A stretch of 64,000 nucleotides of DNA from Mesotaenium endlicherianum (GCA_009602735.1 WELA01007307.1:378435-442434), one strand, 5' to 3'. Shown: positions 39,870-51,959, counted from the first letter of the stretch. Program-made: numbers and translations. The notes: generated from the sequence alone by a model not told the origin.

Positions 39870-41157
39870 ATGGCTCCCACCATACAAAAGGAAGACAAAA
39901 AGCGCGAGGCAGAAGAAGCCAGGAGGACAATGGAGCAATACCAGAAAAGGCTGGCGGCGACGTCCCTCACCAGGAGAGAACAAGAAAGGGTCTGCAAACA
40001 ACAAGAGGCGGCGGACGAAGCACGGAGGAAGAAAGAGCAGGAGGCTGAAAAACCTCAGGAATGTTGAGGAGGAGAGACAGAACAAACAATAGGAATAAGC
40101 GGCGGCAGCAGAGGAGAAGAGAAGAAAAAGTGCTGAAGCTGAGAAGCAGAAGAGCCTGGCCACTTACAGATTTACTGTGGTGGGTGGCCAAACCTTTGAT
40201 AACCTAAAGGAAGCATTACTGGCAACCCAGGAGATCAACAAGTTCAAAAGGAAAATAATGCTACAGAGACAAGGGGCTGAAGCTCTGGATAGGTACATTG
40301 AAACACACACTAGTGTGGTCCTCAACAAAGATTATGTCAAAATAGTGGGATATACAGCAGAGCAGGCACGGTTTCTTGCAGATGACTCGGAAGATAAGCC
40401 AATACCAGTGCCTGGCATAGTGAGGAATCAGAGACTCATCAGGATGGTCAGCATGCAGCCCAATAACTTTAAAGATACAGTATTTTACCTGATACTGCTG
40501 CCAGCCTACAATGAAGTTAAGAGGAGGAGCTGGGAGTACTTGGCCAGAAAAACTGGGCAGCAGATGTTCTCCCCCCACTGGTTCCCTTGTAAGCTCAAAA
40601 AGGCTGAGCATGGGCCACAGTACTACCAGCAGCCCACACAGACTGGAGGTGGATGACCGTCACTAATAGGAAGCAGGAGTGTGACCGGGCCCACCCAGAT
40701 GACTTCCACTATGGGTTGGACGGCTACCTCATCCTACCACCTCACATTGCCCCTTGGGACTCCAGGCTGAATGGTTGCTTGAGTAATATGAATGCTGAGA
40801 CCAAGGAGCACAGGAGGAGGGGGAGAGATTATTTCTCTAAGGGGAAGCATGCCTTTGTCAAATGGGCGAAGAATGCAGGCCGGATAGATATCAGCAGGCT
40901 GAAGGCCAAGCAACCTCCAGCTCGTCTTAAGAAAGAGCGGTCAGTAGATTCTTCCATGTCTACTAAGGAGTAAGATGACTTACTGGACGAGACCTCTACC
41001 CTCTCAAAAAAAGGAAGATGAGGAGGATGAGAAAGAGGAATAAGGCAGAGGAGAAGCATCAGGAACTGGTACTCAGGAGACCGAGGGACAGGCAGAAGCA
41101 GGGACCCCTAGGGCGCCAATGTCAGGTGTATGGAATGTGATCACTGTCATGGAGGCA
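39870..41157 (+). pseudogene. B1 ORF3, first part
   Basis: From MAPTIQKEDKKREAEEARR through the coiled coil and the core (FTVVGGQTFDNLKEALLA, DYVKIVGYTAEQARFLA, RNQRLIRMVSMQ, YNEVKRRSWEYLARK, LILPPHIAPWDSRLNG) to the acidic region. It matches the open B2 copy closely. Element C1 is inserted near the end of the acidic region; the tail continues at 47848. Broken apart from the insertion. Confidence 0.75.
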
Positions 41158-41162
41158 ACAGG

Positions 41163-41665
41163 TGTAGTGAAACAGATAGATAAAGTACTTAGTAAAACAG
41201 AATACTTTATCTATTCAAGACAAGGATCTTTGAACACAAGTGGTAGCTTCTTGAAAGAGAGATGGCTTCTTGAAAGTTAATATATTTCTGGATTTTGGCA
41301 AGTACAAGAGTGATTCTCCAATGTCTTTCTATGTTCTAGCTCTTGTTTATATACTTGCTACATAAGTAATTTCTAGGAAGGTGTATGTTGATGTGTTGGC
41401 ACCCAACACATCCCAAAACTTGCCACCTCTTTCTAGAATAATGTACACATGTCCTTTTGACCTAAAAATGGCACATCTGACTTTTGCCACATGGAGTTCT
41501 TCTAGGTCTTTCCTCTAACTTCGAAAATGCCTTGGAAGGTTCAAAGGACATGAACCAAGTTACTAGAGTACCTATTCACACTTGACTCCACACAATACTA
41601 CTCCAAATATATTTGAAAACATTAAAATATATGCAAACTAATATATAATAACTCAAATCACTACA
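41163..41665 (-). repeat. 3' LTR of C1
   Basis: 503 bases; on the minus strand it starts TGTAGTGATTTGAG and ends CTGTTTCACTACA. The reverse complement of the adjacent 41666-41680 gives the polypurine tract ATCGGGGGGGTGA. Confidence 0.95.
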
Positions 41666-41680
41666 TCACCCCCCCGATAG

Positions 41681-42434
41681 AAAAAGCGACGTCTCGGCGC
41701 GTCAAGTCAGGTCTTACACATGTGGAGCAAACTAGTCAACAGTTTCAAGTCAGATGCCACACATGTGAAGAGGACTAGTCAAAGGCGCCAAGTCAGGTGC
41801 TACACATGTAAGGTAGACTAGGCAAGGTCGTAGGTGGTGTGACCTTATTGGCTAGCCTACTCCTTAATGATAAAGAAAATTGTACAAGTTGGCCCAGAAT
41901 CTGCCACGAACTCAAAAATTCATAGCGGCCACAGAACTGCTCCAAATCTGAAAATTCGAGTGCCAGACGGACCGCGTCGGAGAACTCTACCGGGTCACCA
42001 AATTTGAGAGCATTCTCATTTCTGGAGTGTCGTTGAGAGCTGAGAGAGTAGGCACTCCTCCAAATCTGTGCAGAAACTTCTGAAAATCATAAGTCCTTCT
42101 ATACTTCTTCAAATGCTCCAAACTAAGTCTCAAACTGGGCGCTGTAAGATGTTCTACCAGAGTCTTGAGTTTCAGAGCATTCCAAGTTCAGGGGAGGGCA
42201 CAATGTCAGAAGGCATATTCTGCCCTAACAATGCCAGCAGCCTGACCCCCTTCTACTTAGAGCATCATATCTCTCTCACCAGTGCTCCAAATTGAGCAAA
42301 CTTGGACTCTAAATGACCGGCTACTCATGGACTACAGCCAGGTAAATTTTCAGAATTTATTATGCAGAGACCTATCACCAGTAGCAGTTTTAGTTTTCTG
42401 TCCAGAAACTGCGAGAAGAGAAGAGTGTCTAATG
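41681..42434 (-). other. 3' untranslated region of C1
   Basis: About 750 bases between the pol stop and the polypurine tract, with no coding signal that I trust. A related stretch follows pol in C2 (60952-61700). Confidence 0.6.
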
Positions 42435-45400
42435 TCAATTTTTCCTCTTTCTTGTTCTTGCAGGCTGCCTCCAAGGGGTCTTCTGCTGCTTCTTGATGGT
42501 GGCAGGCTGCCTCCCTGAAGTCTCCGGGCTTCTAGTAGAGAGACTTGGGGCTGGTCCAAGTTGGGGATTGGCCGTATGGAAGCGCTTCAACTTTCGTTGA
42601 ACTTTGTCAAGGTAGTGCGCCGCCACCCAACTATTCTCCGAATCTGGATATCCTTTCCACTTGATCAAGTATTGCTGCTGTCTCCTGAAATTTCTCATAG
42701 CCACTATGTCTTCCACTTCATACTCCAAATGATCATCCACTATTGTTGGGGCTGGTGGGGTTGTCACACGTCCTGGGAACTTGTTGTCGGGTTGCACATA
42801 TGGCTTGAAGAGGGAAGCGTGGAATACGGGGTCGATGTGCATAGTCTGGGGAAGTTCTAGCTTGAAAGCAACGGGGTTGACTTGCTGGATAATCTTGAAG
42901 GGTCCCAAATACTTGGGAGAGAACTTGCTGCCGGCAGGCCTGTTGTTCAGGGAAATGTTCTTGGATGATAGTAACACGTTGTCACCCACTCTGTACGTAA
43001 TTTCTCTTCTGGATCTGTTCGCCACTCTTGCTTGAGCATCTTGCGCGTGTTGTAGAGCTTTCTTCGCTGCTGTAAGGGCTGCTTCTAATGTCTCCATAAA
43101 ATCTGTGGCTGCAGGTACTTCATCATGGCCAGCCGTGAAGCTCAGTGGCGTGGTCGGATGGAAGCCATAGTTGAGGAAGAATGGGGACTCTTGGGTAGAG
43201 GCCTGCGTAGTGTTGTTGTAGGCAAACTCGAGGGGGGTCAAGTACATGTCCCAGTCTTGCTCGAGGGTAGACACGTAGGCCTTTAGAGAGGTCTTTAGGG
43301 TACGATTCATACGCTCGGTTTGCCCATCTGATTGTGGGTGGTAGGCAGTAGACATATCCAGCGATGTACCCAAGTTCTTGAAGAGATTTTTCCAGAAATG
43401 GCTTGTGAATCTTGGATCTCTATCTGACACAATTCTTGATGGTAGTCCATGGAGTCGGAAGATGTTGTCAAAGATGAGTCTTGCAAGTTGTGGTGCTGTA
43501 GCCTTAGTCGTCGTGGGAATAAAATGAGCCATCTTGGTAAGTCTGTCCACCACCGTGAGTATTGCATTATGGCCTCGAGGTGTCACGGGCAAGTCCACGA
43601 TAAGGTCCATTGAGATGTCCGTCCATTGTCTTTCGGGGATTGGTAGTGGTTGGAGGAGTCCTCCCGCCTTTTGCGATGATGGCTTGATTCTTTGGCATGT
43701 GTCACAGCTCCTGCAGTACTCCTTGACTTGCTTAGACATGCCTGGCCAACAATAAGTCCTAGCTAGAACGCCCGTGGTCCTTAGGATTCCAAAGTGTCCT
43801 CCAAGAGGGTTGTCGTGTGCTTCTCGTAGAAGCAAGAGCCGGAGGTCTAAGTCATTAGGAACACATCTCTGGCCCGTATCTTGCCTCACCCAATAATTGC
43901 CTTCTTGCTTCTTGCATGGGTCCAAGGCTGCTTCTCCGTTCTTGTAGTAAGGGTCTCTTTCATAGGCGGCTGAAAATCGAGCTTCCAGATCTGTCTTCAG
44001 GGATACCATCACTGCATTTAATTGCAGTCTTGAGAGGGGGTCAGCCGGGTTTGTCTTGCCGGGCTGGTACTGAATCGTGATGTTGTATTGTTGCAAGTAT
44101 CCGCTCCATCTTGCTTGTCTCCTTGAGAGATACGGCTGCGTCTGGAGGTGCTTTAACGCCTCGTGGTCCGTGGTGACCAGTACTTTGCGTCCTTCAACGT
44201 AGCAGCGCCAAACCTTCAAGGCATGTACAATCGCCAATGCCTCTCGCTCCGTGGTTGTATAATTTTGCTCGGCTGGATTTAGCTTCCTTGACTCGTAGGC
44301 GATGGGCTGCAGTCCCTTGCCTTGGTCTTGAAGCAGGATTGCTCCTATTGCATAGGAAGATGCATCGGTGATGACGTGGAAGGGCCAATCTGGGTTTGGA
44401 CTTGGGAGTGTGAGCACCGGGGATGTGGTCAATCTTCGCTTTAACTCTTGAAATGCCTCTTCCTCTTTCTCGGTCCATGTATATAGCCTGTCCTTCTTGA
44501 GTAGATCTGTCAGGGGGGCTGCTATGTGCGAGAAGCCTTGGATGAATTTTCTGTACCAATTGGCAAATCCCAAGAATGACTGGAGTTCTTTCTTGGTCGT
44601 GGGGGTTGGCCATTCCTCCACCACCGTGGTCTTCTTGGGGTCTATCTTGATGCCATCAGCAGTCACGTGGAGACCTAGGAACTCCACTTCTTGTTTGGCA
44701 AACTCGCATTTTGACTCCTTCGCAAACAGCTTGTTTTGCTTCAATACTTCAAGGACTTCTTTCAAGTGTCTCGCATGCTCTTCAAGGGTCTTGCTGTAGA
44801 TAAGGATGTCATCGATGAATACCACCACAAATCTGTCCAACATGGGCTGAAATATGGTGTTCATCATAGTCATGAAAGTTGCTGGCGCGTTGGTGAGTCC
44901 AAATGGCAGGACCATGAACTCAAAATGTCCATATCTTGTCCTGAATGCCGTCTTCTCTATGTCCGGTTCTGCGATGCGAATCTGGTGGTAGCCGCTCCGT
45001 AAGTCAATCTTCGTGAAGTACTTGGCTCCAACCAGCCGGTCCATGAGCTCATCCATGCGCGGCAGCGGGTATCGATTCTTGATGGTGATCTTGTTGAGGG
45101 CGCGATAGTCCACACACATCCTCAAGGTACCATCTTTCTTCTTGACAAATAGCACCGGGGCTCCAAATGGCGACTTGCTAGGTCGAATGAAGCCATGCTC
45201 CAGTAGCTCCTTGATTTGCTTCTTGACTTCGTCTAGCTCCGTGTATGACATTTTGAACGTAGGCCGAGAGATGGGCTTGCTTCCGGGCTCCAACTCTATC
45301 TTGTGGTCTACGAATCTTTTGGGGGGTAGGCCCTTGGGCAATTCCGGGGAGAACACTTCTTTGTAGTCCTCAAAGACTTCTTGTATCTCCTTGGGAACGG

Positions 45401-45965
45401 GGCTGCCTTCTTGACTCTCGATGTCTTTCTTGATGTCTTTTGGCGTGATCAAGGCCAAAAGAAGCTCGTGTCCCTTCCTCACAAGTCTCTTGAGTTGGAG
45501 GGCGGACAATAGTATCTCGTGTGCCGGCTTCTGGATGTCTTGGGTCTGGATATTCTGGATTGCGCGCAAAATACAGATTCTTGAAGTGATGTCATTCTTG
45601 ATCTTGATAGTACCGGTCCTCCAATCAACTTGGGGGTTGTGCTTGGTCAACCAAGGCGTCCCTAGGATGACGTCGTACTTGCCCAATTGCATGGGGGAGA
45701 ACACTACTCTATCCTTGAAGGACTTGATAGAGAGTGCCAAGGGGTACGTCTTCTTGGAAGGGGTAGTATAGGAGAATCCATCGGGCATCATAATCTCCTC
45801 GTCGTGGTCAAGAGTTCGCATAGTAATACCGTGCTTGGTGGCAAAATCTGCAGCAATGAAGTTGCCTTGAGCTCCGCTATCCACCAAGATGTGGACCTTC
45901 TCTCCTCCAAGGTAACCTCTCAAACTCATTGGGGCTGGAACGTCGTCTTCAACGGGGGTCTCCAC
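42435..45965 (-). CDS. C1 Pol polyprotein (protease, RT, RNase H, integrase, chromodomain)
   Basis: 1176 codons, open throughout from the first shown codon (a GTG, so the true N-terminus depends on how Pol is expressed). Protease DSGA at 29-32; RT with [11 protein letters not shown] (283-293), [15 protein letters not shown] (315-329) and FIDD (383-386); RNase H from about 530 ([35 protein letters not shown]); integrase HHCC ([19 protein letters not shown]) and DDE ([29 protein letters not shown]); chromodomain near 1075-1125 ([30 protein letters not shown]). It lies in a different frame from gag, 56 bases after its end, so expression presumably uses recoding as known in the family. Confidence 0.95.
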   Translation of the reverse strand: METPVEDDVPAPMSLRGYLGGEKVHILVDSGAQGNFIAADFATKHGITMRTLDHDEEIMMPDGFSYTTPSKKTYPLALSIKSFKDRVVFSPMQLGKYDVILGTPWLTKHNPQVDWRTGTIKIKNDITSRICILRAIQNIQTQDIQKPAHEILLSALQLKRLVRKGHELLLALITPKDIKKDIESQEGSPVPKEIQEVFEDYKEVFSPELPKGLPPKRFVDHKIELEPGSKPISRPTFKMSYTELDEVKKQIKELLEHGFIRPSKSPFGAPVLFVKKKDGTLRMCVDYRALNKITIKNRYPLPRMDELMDRLVGAKYFTKIDLRSGYHQIRIAEPDIEKTAFRTRYGHFEFMVLPFGLTNAPATFMTMMNTIFQPMLDRFVVVFIDDILIYSKTLEEHARHLKEVLEVLKQNKLFAKESKCEFAKQEVEFLGLHVTADGIKIDPKKTTVVEEWPTPTTKKELQSFLGFANWYRKFIQGFSHIAAPLTDLLKKDRLYTWTEKEEEAFQELKRRLTTSPVLTLPSPNPDWPFHVITDASSYAIGAILLQDQGKGLQPIAYESRKLNPAEQNYTTTEREALAIVHALKVWRCYVEGRKVLVTTDHEALKHLQTQPYLSRRQARWSGYLQQYNITIQYQPGKTNPADPLSRLQLNAVMVSLKTDLEARFSAAYERDPYYKNGEAALDPCKKQEGNYWVRQDTGQRCVPNDLDLRLLLLREAHDNPLGGHFGILRTTGVLARTYCWPGMSKQVKEYCRSCDTCQRIKPSSQKAGGLLQPLPIPERQWTDISMDLIVDLPVTPRGHNAILTVVDRLTKMAHFIPTTTKATAPQLARLIFDNIFRLHGLPSRIVSDRDPRFTSHFWKNLFKNLGTSLDMSTAYHPQSDGQTERMNRTLKTSLKAYVSTLEQDWDMYLTPLEFAYNNTTQASTQESPFFLNYGFHPTTPLSFTAGHDEVPAATDFMETLEAALTAAKKALQHAQDAQARVANRSRREITYRVGDNVLLSSKNISLNNRPAGSKFSPKYLGPFKIIQQVNPVAFKLELPQTMHIDPVFHASLFKPYVQPDNKFPGRVTTPPAPTIVDDHLEYEVEDIVAMRNFRRQQQYLIKWKGYPDSENSWVAAHYLDKVQRKLKRFHTANPQLGPAPSLSTRSPETSGRQPATIKKQQKTPWRQPARTRKRKN

Positions 45966-46021
45966 CTCACTTGGCGTGTTGCCTTCTCGTGAAGTGGGTC
46001 TTGGAGTGGTAGGCTACTGGC

Positions 46022-47302
46022 CTACCGGCGCTGTCCGTTTTTTGACAACTTTTTGGGGCATGAAAGTGCACGATGGCCCTTTTCCTTGCAATAGAAGCAT
46101 AGTCCAGCCGTCATGAGAGCTTCTTTTTCAGCCGGGGAGAGTCTTGCTTTCACTCCTTGCTGGTTTCTTGCATCATAAGTGTCATTGGAGGGTCTTCCAC
46201 TCTTCCGGGCAGCCGCGGGGTCCCTTTTAATAACTCCGATTTCCATGGGTGTGGGTCCAGATTCGGATGTGGAAGGGGCTGCGTACACCCGCGTCGTCGG
46301 TACCCGTGAAGATGAAGGCACGGAGTGCTTGAAATCGAAGGTATCCACCTTTTGGGCCACCTCAATGATCTTTGAGAAGTCCGTCAAGTCGCGTAACTCC
46401 ACTTCCTTTGCCACCTTGGGTTTGAGGCCAAAGATGTAACGGTCAATCTTCTCCTCGAGAGACATGTTGGGGATCTCAAGAGTGAGGGCGTGAAATCTGG
46501 ATGTATACTCTTGAACGGACGTCGTTTGCTTGAGATGGTGGAGCTTTCCTCGGGCAATCTTCTCCGCATTGATGGGCATGAATTGCTTCTTGAGGGCCTC
46601 ACGAAAATCTGCCCATCTTGCATATGATGGTGGGGGCTCTTGGCCGAGCATGGGGTGCGCCATAGCTTGATATATAGCCGCTTGATAGTTACGCCACCAT
46701 GATGTTGCTGCTCCTCTAAGTAAGGTAACGGCAAAGGGAACGTAGTCCTCCTCGGGTACTTCAAGGAATGCGAGGTACGTCTCCACTTGGTAGAGCCATA
46801 AATTCAGGTTGGCACCTTTCCCGGGGTTGAAAGTGTCGGGTTTGCCGGGCTTGATGAGTTTCCTTGCTCTCGTTGGCTCTTGTGGAGGCGCTTGAGCCGG
46901 GGCTGGATTTTGAGCATTGCTCGCAATAGGGGCAACCATGGCAGCCATAGCTTCTCTTGACGCTTGCACGGTTGCTTCATAGGTGGCCAAGCCCACTTGG
47001 TTGTGGACGGTCATTAGGAAGGCTGCCCACTCATTTGCGGGAACTCCTTGTGGTGGGGTCAACTTTGCTATAGCGGCTGCCACGGGATTTGACGGTGCTC
47101 CTCCTTGTGGTGCTTCTTGTTGTTGGAGATTTCCTTGAGTAGGCTCTCCCATCGACGCTGGAGGAGGGTGTGCTCCTCCTTGTGGTGCTTCTTGTTGTTG
47201 CAGATTTTCTTGAGTGGGCTCTCCCATCGGCGCTGGAGGAGGGTGTCTTGGAGAGGAAGGGCTTCCTTCGAAAGCTTGCTGTTGGTCTTGAGGATCGGCC
47301 AT
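46022..47302 (-). CDS. C1 Gag
   Basis: 426 codons from MADPQDQQQAF. The N-terminus is Pro/Gln-rich with a repeated APMGEPTQENLQQQEAPQGG-type unit. The capsid core (DTFNPGKGANLNLWLYQVET, TSWWRNYQAA, EKIDRYIFGLKPKVAKEVEL) is typical Retrotrans_gag. A nucleocapsid zinc knuckle CFYCKEKGHRALSC lies at about 402-415. It forms the particle. Related gag copies are at 49157-50957 (C3) and 56230-57386 (C2). Confidence 0.95.
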   Translation of the reverse strand: MADPQDQQQAFEGSPSSPRHPPPAPMGEPTQENLQQQEAPQGGAHPPPASMGEPTQGNLQQQEAPQGGAPSNPVAAAIAKLTPPQGVPANEWAAFLMTVHNQVGLATYEATVQASREAMAAMVAPIASNAQNPAPAQAPPQEPTRARKLIKPGKPDTFNPGKGANLNLWLYQVETYLAFLEVPEEDYVPFAVTLLRGAATSWWRNYQAAIYQAMAHPMLGQEPPPSYARWADFREALKKQFMPINAEKIARGKLHHLKQTTSVQEYTSRFHALTLEIPNMSLEEKIDRYIFGLKPKVAKEVELRDLTDFSKIIEVAQKVDTFDFKHSVPSSSRVPTTRVYAAPSTSESGPTPMEIGVIKRDPAAARKSGRPSNDTYDARNQQGVKARLSPAEKEALMTAGLCFYCKEKGHRALSCPKKLSKNGQRR

Positions 47303-47321
47303 CTTCTTGTGCTACCAAAGT

Positions 47322-47339
47322 GCCTAGCTCCGATACCAC
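47322..47339 (-). promoter_or_regulatory. Primer-binding site of C1 (initiator Met-tRNA)
   Basis: On the minus strand GTGGTATCGGAGCTAGGC directly follows the 5' LTR. It shares the TGGTATCGGAGC core with B1, C2 and C3. Confidence 0.9.
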
Positions 47340-47842
47340 TGTAGTGAAACAGATAGATAAAGTACTTAGTAAAACAGAATACTTTATCTATTCAAGACAA
47401 GGATCTTTGAACACAAGTGGTAGCTTCTTGAAAGAGAGATGGCTTCTTGAAAGTTAATATATTTCTGGATTTTGGCAAGTACAAGAGTGATTCTGGAATG
47501 TCTTTCTATGTTCTAGCTCTTGTTTATATACTTGCTACATAAGTAATTTCTAGGAAGGTGTATGTTGATGTGTTGGCACCCAACACATCCCAAAACTTGC
47601 CACCTCTTTCTAGAATAATGTACACATGTCCTTTTGACCTAAAAATGGCACATCTGACTTTTGCCACATGGAGTTCTTCTAGGTCTTTCCTCTAACTTCG
47701 AAAATGCCTTGGAAGGTTCAAAGGACATGAACCAAGTTACTAGAGTACCTATTCACACTTGACTCCACACAATACTACTCCAAATATATTTGAAAACATT
47801 AAAATATATGCAAACTAATATATAATAACTCAAATCACTACA
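47340..47842 (-). repeat. 5' LTR of C1
   Basis: 503 bases with the same ends as the 3' LTR. It presumably holds the promoter of the element. Confidence 0.95.
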
Positions 47843-47847
47843 ACAGG

Positions 47848-48226
47848 GCCCCGCACTCGTTCTCCCAGCCCACCTGCCCAAGCAGGGGAAGAAGTTGATT
47901 TGACTGTTAATACTGTTGAGGCAGAAATCCCCAGAGGACAGGGGTACAAAAAGAACAACACGCGGAGTAGCCTGAGGTATGCTGGCCACCCCCTTCAGTC
48001 AGGGACATGTGCCTCTTGCCAATGTATTTCAGCATCCTACCAAAATGCCTGTATATGTGGGCATTAACACCTAGGTGGTTGAAGAGCAGGCTACAATCCT
48101 TCGTTCTCCTCAAGGTCCACCTTTAAAACAAACACGATTCTTTAGAAGGCCAACTGACATACCTAGAGGGCTGCCCAGATCTAGGTCTCAGTCTCGTGAC
48201 CCTGGAGCCCCAGGAACAACCTTTTA
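47848..48226 (+). pseudogene. B1 ORF3, tail part
   Basis: The sequence after C1 corresponds to the RSPSPPAQAGEE region of the open ORF3 copy and runs to its end (RGLPRSRSQS-like, DPGAPGTT). It is in the same direction as the first part at 39870-41157. Broken. Confidence 0.7.
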
Positions 48227-48459
48227 AACATCAAAACCATCCTCTAGTCAAGCCTTGCTGGAGGTCTTTCTGTTTGCACCCCACAACGGAAGTGGACTCA
48301 GGATGGAGGTGACAGTTCATTGTCACTCTTGATCCCCACAACTAGGCAACCGTGTTGAAGCAAGAGGCAGGCGGTGGGGGATTATTTCTGTTAGTTTCCT
48401 GACCATATAATTTTACAGTTTAATGGTGTCGAGGCGACAACAACTGAAGTTGGAGGGTT
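48227..48459 (+). other. B1 3' noncoding end with polypurine tract
   Basis: 230 bases of 3' untranslated sequence, ending in a variant of the hairpin (GGTGTCGAGGCGACAAC) and the purine tract AGTTGGAGGGTT before the LTR. Confidence 0.6.
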
Positions 48460-49156
48460 TGTAATGAATCAGTATATTGGTAGATATAATATTCATTTAA
48501 ATATGATAGTTAGTTAAGTTCAACCTTCAGTCTGCTAGACTTTATATAATTATCAGTTTAATGACTGCCGAAAACAGCAGGCTGAAGTCAACTTAGGTCA
48601 GCTTGCTGACACATTCTTTGACAGCCAGCTGACTTCCGTACTCGGTAGGAGCAAAATGCCTAGATATGCATCTAAGTGTGATATCCTAGATGAATGGCCA
48701 GATGATATCCTTGGGATGGATGGCGATTCGGGATGATGAGAGATGGCGGTGGATTTGGTTCATCGAGGTCCTACCAACGTCGTTAACTCCCGAGTAGGCG
48801 ATGCCATCGCACTGGCCGTTGAAAAGTAAACTCATTCCATGTATATATGCTAGGATTGCTCTCAAGTTCGGCATCCGGAAACGAGGCCAACTCTCTTGTA
48901 CTGCTTACTGAGAGAGATCTGAATCCAAGGCAAGAAGCCATTGATATGCACTGTCTCCTAGCCATGCTTATGAGTGAGTTTACTGATTGCATTATTGATG
49001 CTAGTTTACTTCCATTTGATTTACGAGTATTGTCCACTGCTAGTGTGTTGTCTTTTGCTGTTTAATCAATTGACAGAAAATACCATAGAGATTACTTGGT
49101 GATATAAAGATCTTCATTGATTAGTAATCGCCTTTTTAGTAAGTCGATTCATTTCA
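48460..49156 (+). repeat. 3' LTR of B1
   Basis: 697 bases, TGTAATGAATC to GATTCATTTCA. It directly abuts truncated family C gag sequence at 49157. Confidence 0.9.
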
Positions 49157-49462
49157 ATAAGTGTCATTGGAGGGTCTTCCACTCTTCCGGGCAACCGCGG
49201 GTCCCTTCTAATAAACTCCAATTTCCATGCGTGTGGGTCCAGATTCAGACGTGGAAGGGGCTGCGTACACCCGCGTCGCCTGTGCTCGTGAAGATGAAGG
49301 CACGGAGTGCTTGAAATCCAAGGTATCCACCTTTTGAGCCACTTCAATACTCTTCGAAAAGTTCATTAAGTCGCGTAATTCCACTTCTTTTGCCACCTTG
49401 GGCTTGAGGCCAGACACATAACGATCAATCTTCTCCTCGAGCAACATGTTGGGGATCTCAAG

Positions 49463-50206
49463 TGAAAGGGGCAAAGTGCCCTAGTGGAAGCGTAGTGACT
49501 CACGAGGAAAGGAACTAGTTGCCATCATACTAGAGAGTGTAGCGGCATATCACAAACAAAGCTTAGGAAAAATACTCAACATTTTGAGTAGCAAGAAACT
49601 GCTCACAAATGATGTAGGATAAAAGGCCTTGTTATTACAAACCCGTAGAAATTTACAGAAGTGAAAACTGATAAGAAACAAAGAAGTTATGCCTATTTAT
49701 AATTTTCTGCCTAAGTGCTCCCCTCTAGGAGGAAGCTACGGATTTTCCTAAGTGTTCGTCAAATCGTCCCTTCCAGAATATTCGTGAGTAAGCCAGATCA
49801 GTCTAATCTGACGTGTCGGGCCGATTTGACGTCCACATACATGCATCGACATTACTAGAATATTCTATCTTAGACGTGCTAGGCTAAACCGAAACTTCTA
49901 GGTAAATCGACCTAGTCGGCACTCCGCGTCAGCCGAACTTACGTGAAGATTCGAGTTCATTCTAACGGGCCAGATCGCTAGACGCTGTCGGTCAATCCGA
50001 CGGTCGCGCTCACCGCGAATTAAGGACAGTCGTCAACCGACCTCAAAACTAATTAAACTTCGGAAATCCATAACTCTCTCAATACTCAACCAAATTTGAT
50101 GAACTTTATATCAAAATGACCACAAAAATGCACTCTACACTACTGTTCAATCAAAACATACTTTCATGAAACTCAAAAATGCACTTCATAAACCTATGAC
50201 CTTACA
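49463..50206 (-). repeat. Solo family E LTR inside C3 gag
   Basis: 744 bases with target duplication TCAAG at 49458-49462 and 50207-50211. On the plus strand it starts TGAAAGGGGCAAAG and ends ATGACCTTACA. It is the inverted counterpart of the LTR at 17539-18222 and fixes the ends of family E. Confidence 0.9.
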
Positions 50207-50211
50207 TCAAG

Positions 50212-50957
50212 AGTGAGGTCTTGAAATTTGGATGTATATTCCTGAACAGACGTTGTTTGCTTGAGATGGCGAAGCTTTTCTCGAGCAATTTTCGCGGCAT
50301 TGATAGGCACGAATTGCTTCTGTAGGGCTTCACGAAAATTTGCCCATCTTGCATATGATGGTGGGGGCTCTTGGCCGGGTATGGGATGCGCCACAGCTTG
50401 ATATACAGCCGCTTGATAGTTACGCCACCATGATGTTGCTGCTCCTCTGAGCAAGGTAACGGCAAAAGGGACGTAGTCCTCCTTGGGTACTTCAAGGAAT
50501 GTGAGGTACGTCTCTACTTGGTAGAGCCACAGATTCAGTTTGGCTCCTCTCCCAGGATTGAAAGTGTCTGGTTTGCCGAGTTGATGAGTTTCCTTGCTCT
50601 TGTAGGCTCTTGTGGAGGCGCTTGAGCTGGGGCTGGATTTTGAGCGTTGCTCGCAATAGGGGCAACCATGGCAGCCATAGCTTCTCTTGACGCTTGCACG
50701 GTTGCTTTATAGGTGGCAAAACCCACTTGGTTGTGGACGGTCATTAGAAAGGCTGCCCACTCATTTGCGGGAACTCCTTGTGGTGGGGTCAACTTTGCTA
50801 TAGCGGCTGCCACGGAATTTGACGGTGCTCCTCCTTGTGGTGCTTTTTTTTGTTGCAGATATTCTTGAGTGCGCTCTCCCATCGGCGCTGGAGGAGGGTC
50901 TCTTGAAGATGAAGTGCTTCCTTCAAAAGCTTGTTGTTGGTCTTGAGGATCGGCCAT
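50212..50957 (-). pseudogene. C3 gag, N-terminal part
   Basis: Begins MADPQDQQQAFEGSTSSSRD and runs through the capsid core (TSWWRNYQAAVYQA) up to the E solo LTR. It closely resembles C1 and C2 gag. The rest of gag (EKIDRYVSGLKPKVAKEVEL onward) is at 49157-49457. Broken. Confidence 0.85.
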
Positions 50958-50976
50958 CTTCTTGTGCTACCAAAGT

Positions 50977-50994
50977 GCCTAGCTCCGATACCAC
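50977..50994 (-). promoter_or_regulatory. Primer-binding site of C3
   Basis: Minus-strand GTGGTATCGGAGCTAGGC next to the 5' LTR, the same as in C1. Confidence 0.85.
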
Positions 50995-51497
50995 TGTAGT
51001 GAAACAGATAGATAAAGTACTTAGTGAAATAAAATACTTTATCTATTCAAGACAAGAATCTTTGAACAGAAGTGGTACCTTCTTGAAAGAGAGATGGCTT
51101 CTTGAAAGTTAATACATTTCTGGAATTTGGCATGTACAAGAGTGATTCTGGAATGTCTTTCTATGTTCTAGCTCTTGTTTATATACTTGCTACATAAGTA
51201 ATTTCTAAGAAGGTGCATGTTGATGTGTTGGCACCCAACACATCCCAAAACTTGCCACCTCTTTCTAGAATAATGTACATATGTCCTTTTGACCTTAAAA
51301 TGGCACATTTGAGTTTTGCCACATGGAGTTCTTCTAGGTCCTTCCTCTAACTTTGAAAATGCCTTAGAAGGTTCAAAGGACATGAACCAAGTTACTAGAG
51401 TATCTATTCACACTTGACTCCACACAATACTACTCCAAATATATTCAAAAGCATTAACATATATGCAAACTAATATGTTATAACTCAAATCACTACA
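50995..51497 (-). repeat. 5' LTR of C3
   Basis: 503 bases in minus orientation, recognisably family C with more differences from C1 than C1's own LTRs show. Confidence 0.92.
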
Positions 51498-51959
51498 CTC
51501 ACGATGCAGGCGACTGGGATCTGCAGATCCCGTGACTTTCTATGGGGTACAACTTTATCAATCACGCCTCACTTCGTTCTTATTCCCCTTACTTTCTACT
51601 ATATGGACGCGAACCTCTCCTCCCCTCAGTCCTCCGTTGACGTCTAACTGCTCCCCTTAATTTGGATGATCCCCTCTTCCTCTCCACACACCTCCAGGAA
51701 CGCTCTCTTCTCTTCCAAAAAAACCATTGCAATGAACAACCTGCTCATCGCCCAACATCGTGACACTCGCCGTTACGCGCGCATGCGCAGCGGTGTGTAC
51801 AGACCGCATCTGGTTAAAGTTGAGCTAGGCAATTATGTTTGACTACAGCGTGAAACACATGACACACTCAATGTTCAAGTGGTCCCATCATTCTTCGTGT
51901 TTGTACAGTCTCCCCCAATGGTGTGCTAACGCTCGAAGGCTCAGACGATCGTACGCTGC

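Larger units (their letters stand above)
41163..47842 (-). mobile_element. Family C Ty3/gypsy chromovirus C1, looks whole
   Basis: A 6680-base element on the minus strand with target duplication ACAGG at 41158-41162 and 47843-47847. Both LTRs are 503 bases and by eye differ at only two adjacent bases, so the insertion is very recent. Parts on the minus strand: 5' LTR (47340-47842), primer site (47322-47339), gag (47302-46022), pol (45965-42435), polypurine tract (about 41666-41680), 3' LTR (41163-41665). It interrupts ORF3 of B1. It looks whole or nearly so. Confidence 0.95.
32987..49156 (+). mobile_element. Family B element B1 with nested insertions
   Basis: A full-span family B gypsy element, 16 kb with its insertions. 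Parts: 5' LTR (32987-33664), Met-tRNA primer site (33665-33682), gag (33700-35860, split by a B solo LTR at 34707-35363), protease (35884-36177), RT, RNase H and integrase (36200-38734), integrase tail and chromodomain (38735-39310), spacer, ORF3 (39870-41157, interrupted by C1, resuming 47848-48226), polypurine tract and 3' LTR (48460-49156). Its 5' LTR is preceded by the polypurine tract of B3, so the two elements share that LTR; flanks do not give matching target duplications. More than ten interruptions. Confidence 0.85.
49157..51497 (-). mobile_element. Family C partial copy C3 (gag, primer site, 5' LTR)
   Basis: A minus-strand family C copy: 5' LTR (50995-51497, 503 bases), primer site (50977-50994), gag in two pieces (50957-50212 and 49462-49157) separated by a family E solo LTR. 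No pol is attached; B1 LTR follows on the left. Its outer LTR end abuts CTCAC at 51498, which matches, inverted, GTGAG next to C2 at 62216. Broken. Confidence 0.85.

Noticed and set aside
42282-46439. Several plus-strand frames of 70-116 codons across C1
   Set aside because: They are antisense shadows of the open C1 gag and pol.
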